A stretch of DNA of 64,000 nucleotides from NCBI GenBank assembly GCA_003243425.1, contig QFQP01000003.1, forward strand, positions 255,347-319,346, in the 5' to 3' direction. The notes below the pieces were generated by a model. That model ran no database searches. It had not been told where the DNA came from and worked only from the letters and a program-made list of their open reading frames with translations. The stretch is from Archangium gephyra (lineage in GTDB: Bacteria; Myxococcota; Myxococcia; Myxococcales; Myxococcaceae). Positions 20,632 to 28,099 of the stretch are shown here, one piece after another. A program made the position numbers and the translations under genes. Position 1 is the first letter of the stretch. Each line of letters starts with the position of its first letter.

Positions 20632-20997
20632 ATGAAGACGACACGCACCATCGCGCTGTGCGCATGCATCATCGGCTGCACACCACCAACGCCGTCTTCA
20701 GATGGGGGTGTCGACGGTGGCGTTCCCTACGAGGTGCTCGACGGAGGCCTGTACAGGTTCCTCGATGGTCGCGGTCGCTCGTGTGACGACGCCTGCGCGG
20801 AACTCGGGCTCGACTGTCGAGGCGCCTTCCACAATGGCCGCGTCATCCAGGGGCTCTCCGACTACGGCGAATGCCAGGGCCCAGCCGAGTGCGCCAAAGA
20901 CTGGTCCGGCGCGGGCCTCTGCTATTCCGACCGGCCTCCCTACCCCATGCAGTGGATGGCCTGCGGCTGCCTGCCCTTCCGTGATGCGGGCCCTTGA
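20632..20997 (+). CDS. Small Cys-rich lipoprotein of unknown function
   Basis: The 121-residue protein begins MKTTRTIALCACIIGC, and IIGC is a good lipobox. The mature protein has an Asp-Gly-Gly linker and about eight Cys, probably disulphide-bonded in the periplasm ('SCDDACAELGLDC', 'GPAECAKDWSG'). GGGGGGAAG lies just upstream of the ATG. No family is recognised. Confidence 0.75.
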   Translation: MKTTRTIALCACIIGCTPPTPSSDGGVDGGVPYEVLDGGLYRFLDGRGRSCDDACAELGLDCRGAFHNGRVIQGLSDYGECQGPAECAKDWSGAGLCYSDRPPYPMQWMACGCLPFRDAGP

Positions 20998-21069
20998 ACG
21001 GCCGCTTCGCCGCGCTCCGCAGTTGGGCCAAGCTCCACGCGCTGTCCAACCAATGGAGGCAACACAGAC

Positions 21070-21741
21070 ATGGCAACGAGGGCGAAGTGGTCGCCGAAGG
21101 TCGTGCAGACGGTCGGTCGTGCAGCGTTGGAGTTGGCCTCGAAGCATCGGGCAGAGCTGGAGCCGCGACTCGCGGCGGGGCTGCTCGACGGCTTGAAGTC
21201 GGATCTCGACGACTTCGAAAACAAGCGTGACGACGCCAGCAACGCGCTCGGCACGTTGATGGCGGCGACGCGCGCGCAGAGCGCGGTGGCCGAAGAGGCG
21301 GTCGAGCTGCTGGTGGCGGCGCGCGAGGCGCTCCGCCGGGCTCGGACGCCTGAGAAGTACACCGACGAGTTCGGGCTCAAGAGCCGCCCCAACCTCACGG
21401 TGGTGTCGACGGTGCGGAGCGCGCTGAGCGCCTTCACCACCGCTGCGGCGCGCTACCCGGAGGTGGTTCGCGCCGCGGGGCTCCTGCCGTCGGACATCGA
21501 CGGGATGGTGGAGCTGCGCAACGCGCTGATCGACGTGGACGCGAAGCAGGAGGCCGTGAAGGCCAGGCGCAAGGAACCGGTGGCGGCCCGCACCGCGCTG
21601 CAGGTGCGAATCGAGAAGGCCATCGACGCCATCATCAGCGCGGGGCGCCTGGCGTTCGTGAAGCGGCCCGACGTCTCCCAGTCGTTCAAAGCGTTGGTGC
21701 CCGCACCTGCGTCTGCAAAAAAGAAGGCAGAGCCGAAGTGA
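21070..21741 (+). CDS. Helical protein of unknown function
   Basis: The 223-residue protein is predicted mostly alpha-helical and Ala/Leu/Glu/Arg rich. It has no signal peptide or membrane segment and ends in a Lys-rich tail (SAKKKAEPK). GGAGG lies 10 nt before the ATG. A tandem repeat array begins 4 nt after the stop. I recognise no family; a structural or phasin-like role is only a guess. Confidence 0.65.
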   Translation: MATRAKWSPKVVQTVGRAALELASKHRAELEPRLAAGLLDGLKSDLDDFENKRDDASNALGTLMAATRAQSAVAEEAVELLVAAREALRRARTPEKYTDEFGLKSRPNLTVVSTVRSALSAFTTAAARYPEVVRAAGLLPSDIDGMVELRNALIDVDAKQEAVKARRKEPVAARTALQVRIEKAIDAIISAGRLAFVKRPDVSQSFKALVPAPASAKKKAEPK

Positions 21742-21744
21742 AGT

Positions 21745-22002
21745 CCGCAGCTTCGCGTTGAAGGCCCGCGGGTGCCGAAATGCCACCCGCGGGTCTCCGC
21801 GAGCGGTCCGCCAGTGTCTGCGGTCGCCCCAGCAGTTCCCGCCCACGCCCCGCGCCTTCCCGCAGGCGAGCCGCAGGTGTCCGCGCGAGGCCCGCGCCCT
21901 CCCGCAGGCGAGCCGCAGGTGTCCGCGCGAGGCCCGCAGGTTCCTGCTGGCAGGCCGCAGGTCTCCGCAGGCGTTCCGCAGGTTCCCGGAGGTAGTCCGC
22001 TG
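21745..22002. repeat. Array of 12-13 degenerate 21-bp tandem repeats
   Basis: Units beginning CCGCAGGTnTCC or CCGCGGGT recur every 21 bp from 21745, directly after the upstream stop. Units at 21871-21891 and 21913-21933 are identical, and the unit preceding each is identical bar one base, showing a recent 42-bp duplication. This accounts for nearly the whole 311-base gap between genes. Read leftward in one frame it gives heptapeptides of Gly-x-x-x-x-Thr-Cys type, but no start or ribosome site supports a gene. Confidence 0.85.
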
Positions 22003-22052
22003 TGACCCGACACCTACAGATCACTTCATGCTGCGCATGTTGTTTCGAGCAC

Positions 22053-22382
22053 TTACGGCGCGACGGGAGGCGGGGGCGGCACGACGACGGGCACTGCCGC
22101 GTTCACCGGGGCGCCCATGCACTCCCACTCGCTGGTGATGGGCGTGACGATGCCGACGGTCACCAACGACACGAGGTACGAGTACCAGGGCCGCCACATC
22201 TCGACCTCACGCAGGCCGTTCGCGCACTGCTTCGCGCCGTGCGTGGGCGTGGTGATGCCCCAGAAGAGCGACGCGCCGGCCGACGAATAGCGCTCGCCGC
22301 GTGGCCCGTTGGCGCGCACCACCGACGAGAAACAGCCCTGCAGGAGAACCGCGGAACACGCGACGACGATCAGCTTCTTCAT
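22053..22382 (-). CDS. Bor/Iss-like lipoprotein
   Basis: The 109-residue protein starts MKKLIVVACSAVLLQGC with lipobox LQGC, so it is probably a lipoprotein. The mature part resembles the Bor family in order: a 'FWGI' strand, an 'AKQCANGLREVE' Cys segment and a hydrophobic 'VSLVTVGIVTPITSEWEC' end with a paired Cys. It closes with a Val/Pro-rich tail. Known: Bor/Iss proteins are outer-membrane lipoproteins linked to serum resistance in lambda lysogens; here the role is open. GGAG is 6 nt before the ATG. It is last in the leftward lipid-type operon, 28 nt after its neighbour. Confidence 0.75.
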   Translation of the reverse strand: MKKLIVVACSAVLLQGCFSSVVRANGPRGERYSSAGASLFWGITTPTHGAKQCANGLREVEMWRPWYSYLVSLVTVGIVTPITSEWECMGAPVNAAVPVVVPPPPPVAP

Positions 22383-22410
22383 GACGACTCCAGTTAGAGG
22401 TGCGACGGTC

Positions 22411-22620
22411 TTACTTCGTTGCTGCCGAGTCGATGTTCGATCGCAGCCGGGTCTCTTCGTCACGCAGCGGCGCGAGCTGCGCCTCGAGCGCGTCACACTG
22501 CGCACGCACGGCCCGGAGCTCACGCTGCAGCGCCTCAAGCTCCGCGGAGCCGCGTTCGGCTTCGAGCGCCGCCAGCTTCGCCTTCAACCGATCGATCGCC
22601 TCGTCGAGCTCGTCGCGCAT
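22411..22620 (-). CDS. Short coiled-coil protein
   Basis: The 69-residue protein starts at the ATG overlapping the previous stop (TGATG). It is almost entirely a heptad-repeat coiled coil ('DELDEAIDRLKAKLAALEAE' and on). No signal or membrane segment is seen. It probably pairs with the coiled-coil membrane protein encoded just upstream. Confidence 0.65.
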   Translation of the reverse strand: MRDELDEAIDRLKAKLAALEAERGSAELEALQRELRAVRAQCDALEAQLAPLRDEETRLRSNIDSAATK

Positions 22621-23021
22621 CAGTGCTTCCCGGTGAAGACCATGCAGGTGCACATGAAGAACAGGATCACGAAGACCACCGCGGCCAGGTAGACGACTGA
22701 CGCCTGCACCTGCTCGACCTTCCGCTCCTTCGACAGCGCTTCGCGGGGCGCCCTCGAGTCGGGAGTCGGCACCGGCTGAACGACTTCACGTTCTTCTTCG
22801 CGCGCCCGTTCACGTACTCGGCGGCTCAGGAGACGCGCACGGAGATGCTCGACGCGTGGCGCGAGCTGGGTGAGCTCGGCGCGCAGCCGGGCCAACCGCC
22901 GCTCTTCACGCTCCAGCGCGTCCTTCGCCTGCGCGAGGGCGCCAGCGAGGGACTCGCGCTCGAGGCGAGCGATGGCGGCCTGCAACGCCTCGAGCTCCGC
23001 TCGACGCGCGCGGTCGCTCAC
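22620..23021 (-). CDS. Coiled-coil protein with C-terminal membrane anchor
   Basis: This 133-residue protein starts at a GTG that overlaps the thioesterase stop (GTGA). Residues 1-75 form a long coiled coil, a Pro/charged linker follows, and a single hydrophobic segment near the C-terminus (VVYLAAVVFVILFFMC) anchors it as a tail-anchored protein. Function unknown. Its place in an overlapping gene string suggests a membrane scaffold for the neighbouring enzymes, which is an inference. Confidence 0.65.
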   Translation of the reverse strand: MSDRARRAELEALQAAIARLERESLAGALAQAKDALEREERRLARLRAELTQLAPRVEHLRARLLSRRVRERAREEEREVVQPVPTPDSRAPREALSKERKVEQVQASVVYLAAVVFVILFFMCTCMVFTGKH

Positions 23022-23437
23022 GCCTCGAGCTTCTCGATGGCAGCCTTGAGCGCGTCGGGTATCGCCACCTTGGCGCCCGTCTGCGGGTTGAGCAGCACCA
23101 CGATGGCCTCGCCTTCCGCCGCGACGCCGAGCGCCTTCGATTCAGCGCGGTAGGCCATGGTGAAGCTGGTGTTGCCGAACTTCGTGACCGTGGCGAACAC
23201 CTTGACCACGTCGGGGTACTTCACGGGCCTTCTGAAATCGACGGTGGCGCGGCCGAGAATCGGCGCCCACGGCGAGCCGTCGGCCGAGGTCGTCGCGATG
23301 CCGGTGGCCTCGAAGTACGCGATGCGCGCCGACTCGAACCAGCGCAGGTAGTTGGCGTTGTTCACGTGACCGAAGGCGTCCATCTCGCCCCACTGCACGC
23401 GGTGTTCGATGAAGACGGGGAAGCTGCCGAGCGCCAT
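23018..23437 (-). CDS. Hot-dog acyl-CoA thioesterase (FadM/YbgC type)
   Basis: The 139-residue product has the thioesterase signature 'WGEMDAFGHVNNANYLRWFE' and a matching beta sheet. It should hydrolyse acyl-CoA or acyl-ACP in the cytoplasm. The Asp of MDAFGHVNN is the expected catalytic residue. It lies 3 nt after the lipid kinase gene and overlaps the next, so it belongs to the same transcript. Fatty-acyl substrates fit the lipid theme of this operon. Confidence 0.9.
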   Translation of the reverse strand: MALGSFPVFIEHRVQWGEMDAFGHVNNANYLRWFESARIAYFEATGIATTSADGSPWAPILGRATVDFRRPVKYPDVVKVFATVTKFGNTSFTMAYRAESKALGVAAEGEAIVVLLNPQTGAKVAIPDALKAAIEKLEA

Positions 23438-23440
23438 GAC

Positions 23441-24358
23441 TCAGACCTTCAGGCGGATCGCGCCGGGGAGAATGGTGAGCGTGCACGGCAGCGTTCCGGG
23501 TTGCTCACCGTCACAGTCGATGAGCACCTGCTCGTCGCTCTCGGCGTAGACCTTCTTCGCGCGCAGGCGCCGCGTGCCTTTCCAGTTCACGTGCGAGCCG
23601 GAATAGACGCCCTTGCTGCGAACGACGAAGTCGGTGAGGCCGTAGCCGCTCCACACGGTGACGTCGAAGATGCCGTCGCTCACGTCGGCGTCGGGCGCCA
23701 CCTTCATGCCGCCGCCGAAGTACTTGCCGTTGGCGACCGCGAGCGTGGTGACGTCGAGCGTCTCTGGCGGGCCGTCGTCGAAAGACACGCGCACCTTCGC
23801 GTCTTTGTATTTCGAGAGCGCCTTGAGCGAACCGACCATGAACGAGATGGTGCCGCCGAAGGTCTTGCTGGTCTTGTTCACTTCCTGATCGACGAGGCCG
23901 GAGACGCCGAAGCTGGTGATGTTGGCGAAGTAGCGGCGCTGCGTGCTGCCGTCGTGGGCGCGGAACTCGAGTACGCCGACGTCGAAGGGCCGCGTGTCGG
24001 GCGTCTTCAAGCGCGCGATGGCCTGATCGGAGTCGAGGTCCCAGTCGAAGGTCTTGCGGAAGTCGCCGCCGGTGCCGCGCGGCAGAACGCCGAGCGCGGC
24101 GTTGGGGTTGATGACCTTGTCGTCTTCGAAGAAGCCGTTGGTCACTTCGTTGATGGTGCCGTCACCGCCGACCGCCACGATGCACTCGTAGCCGCTCTTG
24201 AGCGCGGTGCGGGTGAGGTGCATGGCGTCCATCTCGCCGCGCGTGAACTCCACGCCGAAGTCAGACAGCGTGCGCGCGATGGTGGCCACGAGCTCGCCCC
24301 AGCGTTTGCCGGTCGCGCCACCGGCGCTCTTCGGGTTCACCACGAAGAAGGTCTTCAT
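23441..24358 (-). CDS. Diacylglycerol/sphingosine kinase-family lipid kinase
   Basis: The start is the ATG at 24358, which overlaps the upstream stop (ATGA); longer frames are spurious. The 305-residue protein has the DAGK catalytic domain: 'VVNPKSAGGATGKRW', the nucleotide loop 'AVGGDGTINEVTNG', 'LGVLPRGTGGDFRKTF', and a beta-sandwich C-terminal domain ending in 'EQVLIDCDGEQPG'. Such enzymes phosphorylate diacylglycerol or similar lipids with ATP at the inner membrane face. Context with an alkyl-DHAP-synthase-like enzyme suggests a lipid substrate, perhaps an alkylated glycerol. Confidence 0.92.
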   Translation of the reverse strand: MKTFFVVNPKSAGGATGKRWGELVATIARTLSDFGVEFTRGEMDAMHLTRTALKSGYECIVAVGGDGTINEVTNGFFEDDKVINPNAALGVLPRGTGGDFRKTFDWDLDSDQAIARLKTPDTRPFDVGVLEFRAHDGSTQRRYFANITSFGVSGLVDQEVNKTSKTFGGTISFMVGSLKALSKYKDAKVRVSFDDGPPETLDVTTLAVANGKYFGGGMKVAPDADVSDGIFDVTVWSGYGLTDFVVRSKGVYSGSHVNWKGTRRLRAKKVYAESDEQVLIDCDGEQPGTLPCTLTILPGAIRLKV

Positions 24359-25437
24359 TTCGGGTTCTCCACCCAGCGTCGAAGGATCGACATGAGATCG
24401 AACGAGGTCTTTCCCGCGCGCTCGAACATGCGCTTGCTGGTCGGGCACGCGGTGACGACGGCGCCACCGACTTCGTTGGCCTGACGCCGCGCCACCTCGA
24501 CGGCGGTGTCTGGCATCGTGCGTGGAAGCAGGCCACCACCGCCGGAACAACCGCCTTCTGCGCGGCTCGACGGCGCTTCGTGAACGTCGCGCACCGCGCG
24601 CTTGAGCAGCGCACGTGGCGGCTCGTACTGGCCGAGCCCGCGGCCGAGGTGACAGGCGTCGTGGTAGCCGACCGACTCGTCGAGCGGCGGCTTCTCGGGC
24701 GCGTGATCGAGGTTCTCTTCGAGGATCTCCACCACGGTGCGCACGCGGGTCTTCAGCTCCACGCCGACGCGCGGGTAGACGACCTTGAGCGTGAACGCAC
24801 AGCCGGCGTCGAGCACGGCGAGCTCGGGAACCTCGGCGAAGACCTCGGCGGTGGCACGCGCGTGCTCGCGGAAGGCGTCGACGGCGCCGGCGGCATAGAG
24901 CGGGTAGCCGCAGCAGCGGGAGGCGACGCGGGCCACGCCCATGGGCGCACCGAACGCGGTCGACACGGCGACGGTGTCTTCGATGAGCTCGCGGCGCTTC
25001 ACCAGCGAGCTGCAGCCGGGAAACAACGGGTAGCGAACCGGCGTGTCGCTGCGCCAGCCGTTGACGAGGCTCGAGAGCTCGCGGCCGAAGGGGTTCTGTG
25101 ACTGCGAGAACGTGGCGAGCGTGGAGGCCGCGCCCTTCGGTTGGGTGCCGTTCTTGATGGTCGACTCGCGCGCTTCGAACAGCGCGTCGGCGACGGTGTT
25201 CTCGTGCTTGCAGAAGCTGGTGCAGCGGCCGCACCCGGTGCACGCGTGCACGGCCTTCGCGGCGCTCTCGTCGAGTGGCCGATGCCCGAGCTGCACGAGG
25301 TGCGCGGTGGTCATCTTTCCCCACGCGGAGTGCGTCTCGTTCTGCGTGGCCTCCGACACGGGGCACGAGAAACGGCACATCTTCGGGCACAGCGAGCAGT
25401 ACGAGTACGCCTGCTGGTGACGGTCCATCGCGGTCAT
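24355..25437 (-). CDS. GlcF/heterodisulphide-reductase-like Fe-S protein
   Basis: The 360-residue protein has two N-terminal [4Fe-4S] motifs (CSLCPKMCRFSCP and CTGCGRCTSFC) and two CCG cysteine-rich domains ('PGCSSL...RCCGYPL' and 'DACHLGRG...GGCSGGGG'). Known relatives (GlcF, GlpC, LldE) pass electrons from a flavoprotein to membrane quinones. ATG at 25437 overlaps the upstream stop (ATGA), and GGGAGG lies 9 nt before it. It is the natural electron acceptor for the two flavoproteins encoded upstream. Confidence 0.9.
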   Translation of the reverse strand: MTAMDRHQQAYSYCSLCPKMCRFSCPVSEATQNETHSAWGKMTTAHLVQLGHRPLDESAAKAVHACTGCGRCTSFCKHENTVADALFEARESTIKNGTQPKGAASTLATFSQSQNPFGRELSSLVNGWRSDTPVRYPLFPGCSSLVKRRELIEDTVAVSTAFGAPMGVARVASRCCGYPLYAAGAVDAFREHARATAEVFAEVPELAVLDAGCAFTLKVVYPRVGVELKTRVRTVVEILEENLDHAPEKPPLDESVGYHDACHLGRGLGQYEPPRALLKRAVRDVHEAPSSRAEGGCSGGGGLLPRTMPDTAVEVARRQANEVGGAVVTACPTSKRMFERAGKTSFDLMSILRRWVENPK

Positions 25438-26405
25438 CGAACAGCGCCTCCCAGGACACCGCGCGTGTCGAACGAGAGCAGCCGTGCACCGAGCGGATTC
25501 CACGGCGTCGGTTCATCGAGGCGCAGGCCTTCGACCTCACCGCGGGCGACGACCGACGCGAGCGACAGACGGAACAGCTGCAACCGGTTTCCCTTCTCGA
25601 GCGAGGCGCGCACCGCGTCCCACGTGGCTTCGATTTCGGTCGTCACCGGCGCGTGGTGTTCGAGCTCTTCTTCGCCGCGCCCACCGGCCGCGAGCACGCA
25701 ACGCGTGAGCAGCTCGCGATCGCGCTCGACGCTGCCCACGCTCGCCGCCCAGCGGATCTCGGCGCGAACGCCGGGCTCGACGTGCACGCGCCACGGCCAG
25801 AAGCCCTCGGCGATGGCGTGCTTCATGGCGTCGACAAATGCGCTCGCATCGGGGAACGAGAAGCAGGCCACGCGCACGTCGCGCTCCGGGTAGGGCACGC
25901 AGCGAACGACGGCATGGGTGACGAGCGCGAGGCGACCGTGCGCGCCGAGCACCAGGGCGTTCAGATCGGGTCCCGCGGCGCTGCGCGGCGCCGGCGACGT
26001 CTCGAGCTTGCGGCCGTCGCTCATCAACGCGCGCAATGACGCGGTGAGCGGTTCGAGGCGGCCGCCGGGGATCGAGCGCACGCCCGCGTACGGACCTTCG
26101 AGGAACGCGGCGAGCGAGAGCGACATCGCGGCCGGGGTCAGCGGCCCCAGAGAGAGGCCGTGCGAGGTCAGCTTCGCGTCGAGGTCGCGGAGGACGACGC
26201 CAGCGCCGACGCCCACCGACATCGAGCCCTGGTGCACTTCGCCGATGGCGTTCAACTTCGCGCGCGAGAGTTGAAGGTCGACGTTCAACTTCGCGCCGCG
26301 ATCGGCCAGCACGTGAAGCACTTCCTGCAGCTCGCGCTCGTCGTGCGGCTCGGCGAAGCGGCCGTCAGCGGTGTTGCGCGCCCACGAACCAATCGACGGA
26401 CTCAC
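25434..26405 (-). CDS. GlcE-like FAD-domain protein, degenerate
   Basis: The 323-residue protein starts at a GTG overlapping the upstream stop (GTGA). It matches the second FAD-binding half of glycolate-oxidase proteins ('SVGVGAGVVLRDLDAKLTSHGL', 'DLNALVLGAHGRLALVTHAVV'). The usual N-terminal Gly-Gly-Gly-Thr FAD loop is not evident ('LNVDLQLSRAKL' stands there), so FAD binding may be weak or lost. GlcE is the short non-catalytic partner in the glycolate oxidase complex; the same architecture is proposed here. Confidence 0.75.
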   Translation of the reverse strand: MSPSIGSWARNTADGRFAEPHDERELQEVLHVLADRGAKLNVDLQLSRAKLNAIGEVHQGSMSVGVGAGVVLRDLDAKLTSHGLSLGPLTPAAMSLSLAAFLEGPYAGVRSIPGGRLEPLTASLRALMSDGRKLETSPAPRSAAGPDLNALVLGAHGRLALVTHAVVRCVPYPERDVRVACFSFPDASAFVDAMKHAIAEGFWPWRVHVEPGVRAEIRWAASVGSVERDRELLTRCVLAAGGRGEEELEHHAPVTTEIEATWDAVRASLEKGNRLQLFRLSLASVVARGEVEGLRLDEPTPWNPLGARLLSFDTRGVLGGAVR

Positions 26406-27985
26406 AGGCCCAGCTTTCCGGGGTTCATCACCCCATCGGGATCGAAGAGGTGTTTGAGCGAACGGAGCGCATGGCGGCTCTCGCCGAGCGCGTCCTGCAG
26501 CGCGCGCGCCTTGAGCAGACCGACGCCGTGGTGGTGACTGACGTTGCCACCGGCGCTCACGGCCGCGCTCAAGGCCGAGCGCCAGAGCTGGTGGTAGCGC
26601 GCTTCCATCTCGGCCTCGTCGTCGGCGGAACCGACGAACGAGAAGTACAGCGAGCACCCGTCGGCGTACGCGTGGCTGAAGTGGCACAGCACGAAAGCGA
26701 ACTTCGAAGCGGCTTCGTGAACGCGCTCGTAGACGGTGCGCACCGCTTCCCAGGGCGCGGCGATCTCCATGGTGTCCACGAACGTGCCGGACTCCATCAA
26801 CCGCGACATGCGGAAGCCGACGTCGTAGCGCCTGGCGAGCCACGCCCTGCCCGGTTCGGGACCGAGGTCTTCGGCGCCGAACTGCCGGCAGATGGCCGTC
26901 GCCGCGCGGCCTTCGGCTTCGGCGCGAGTGGCGTCGCCCTCGAACATCAAGATGAGCCGGCTGCGCGAGAAGCCGCGCTGCAGCTGATTCATGAGCGCCG
27001 GCCGGCCGAGCGTCTGCCGCGTCACCACGCGCATGAGCGAAGGCAGCAACTTCGTCTGCAACGTGCTGCGCAGCGAAGGCGGCGTGACGTGCTTCTTGTC
27101 GGTGGTGCCTTTGCCGACGAACGCGGTGTCGAACGGATCGTAGAGGCGAACCACGGCGGGCCGCAGACCGTCACGGAAGATGAGGCGGATCGCTTCGAGT
27201 CCCTGCTCGAGCGAGGCGAACTCGAAGGCGTGGAAGGCGCGGCCTGCGGGCAACGGGAAGACGCGCAGCTTCGCCGCGGTGAAGGTACACAGCGTGCCTT
27301 CTGAGCCGAGCAGCAACGGCGCGAGATCGGGACCGCTGAAGGGACGCTCTGGCGTCGTCAGACGTTCGCCGGTGCCGAGCACCAACCGCGCCGACAACAC
27401 CATGTCTTCGATCTTTCCGTACTTGCTCGAGAACTGACCGGCGCTTCGCGCCGCGAGCCAGCCGCCCACCGTCGACGTGGTGATCGACGACGGGAAGTGG
27501 CCGAGCGTCCACCCGCGGGCGTTGAGCCGACGCTCGAGCGCTTCGCCCAGGACACCCGCGCCGACCTCGACGGAACGATTCGCCGTGTCGACTTCGCCGA
27601 TGAAGTCGAAGCGCTTGAGATCGAGCGTCACGCCGCCGTGCAGCGCCCACGTTCCGCCGCACACGCCCGAGCCCGCGCCGAAGGGAATGACCGCGAACTT
27701 CTTGCGACGCGCGAGCGAGATGACGTTGGCGACGTCGTCGTCGTTCGAAGGCCACACCACCGCGTCGGGCGGCGGCGGTGAACGGCCCTGGCGAACCCAC
27801 AACAGCGCCAGCGGCCACATGTCGCGCGCGTAGCTGAGGCGATCGAGATCGTCGAACGAGCCACGGCCCCCGGCGGCCGCGAAGAGCTCGGACTTCAACT
27901 CACGAATACGGGCGTGCGGCGGTGGCAGCGCGCCCGTCGGAAAGCTCGGCAACTGACTGAGCGGGTTCTCGGCGGCGCTGCGCAT
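26402..27985 (-). CDS. Alkyl-DHAP-synthase-like FAD-linked oxidase
   Basis: The 527-residue protein has a PCMH FAD domain ('AVIPFGAGSGVCGGTWALHGG', 'TSTVGGWLAARSAGQFSSKYG') and a catalytic C-domain with the 'SHHHGVG' motif. The His triplet followed by Gly is characteristic of alkylglycerone-phosphate synthase, which swaps the acyl chain of acyl-DHAP for an alcohol to make ether lipids; D-lactate/glycolate dehydrogenases are the alternative. The RLYDP segment also fits. TACAAC exactly 10 nt before the ATG may be the -10 box. It heads an eight-gene overlapping operon with Fe-S and lipid kinase genes, which supports a lipid role. Confidence 0.85.
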   Translation of the reverse strand: MRSAAENPLSQLPSFPTGALPPPHARIRELKSELFAAAGGRGSFDDLDRLSYARDMWPLALLWVRQGRSPPPPDAVVWPSNDDDVANVISLARRKKFAVIPFGAGSGVCGGTWALHGGVTLDLKRFDFIGEVDTANRSVEVGAGVLGEALERRLNARGWTLGHFPSSITTSTVGGWLAARSAGQFSSKYGKIEDMVLSARLVLGTGERLTTPERPFSGPDLAPLLLGSEGTLCTFTAAKLRVFPLPAGRAFHAFEFASLEQGLEAIRLIFRDGLRPAVVRLYDPFDTAFVGKGTTDKKHVTPPSLRSTLQTKLLPSLMRVVTRQTLGRPALMNQLQRGFSRSRLILMFEGDATRAEAEGRAATAICRQFGAEDLGPEPGRAWLARRYDVGFRMSRLMESGTFVDTMEIAAPWEAVRTVYERVHEAASKFAFVLCHFSHAYADGCSLYFSFVGSADDEAEMEARYHQLWRSALSAAVSAGGNVSHHHGVGLLKARALQDALGESRHALRSLKHLFDPDGVMNPGKLGL

Positions 27986-28099
27986 CGGCGGCGACGTTGT
28001 AGCACCCGCGTTACGCCCTCTTTTGAGAATCGAACGACGTGGTGAGGCGATGCACGTCGCTTCATCCTCGACGGGTATCGCTGCTAGAGCCGTCACTCA

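Noticed and set aside
21453..22013. Leftward frame with regular Gly-x4-Thr-Cys heptapeptides
   Set aside because: It follows from the 21-bp DNA repeat; there is no ribosome site and it runs on antisense to the helical protein gene.
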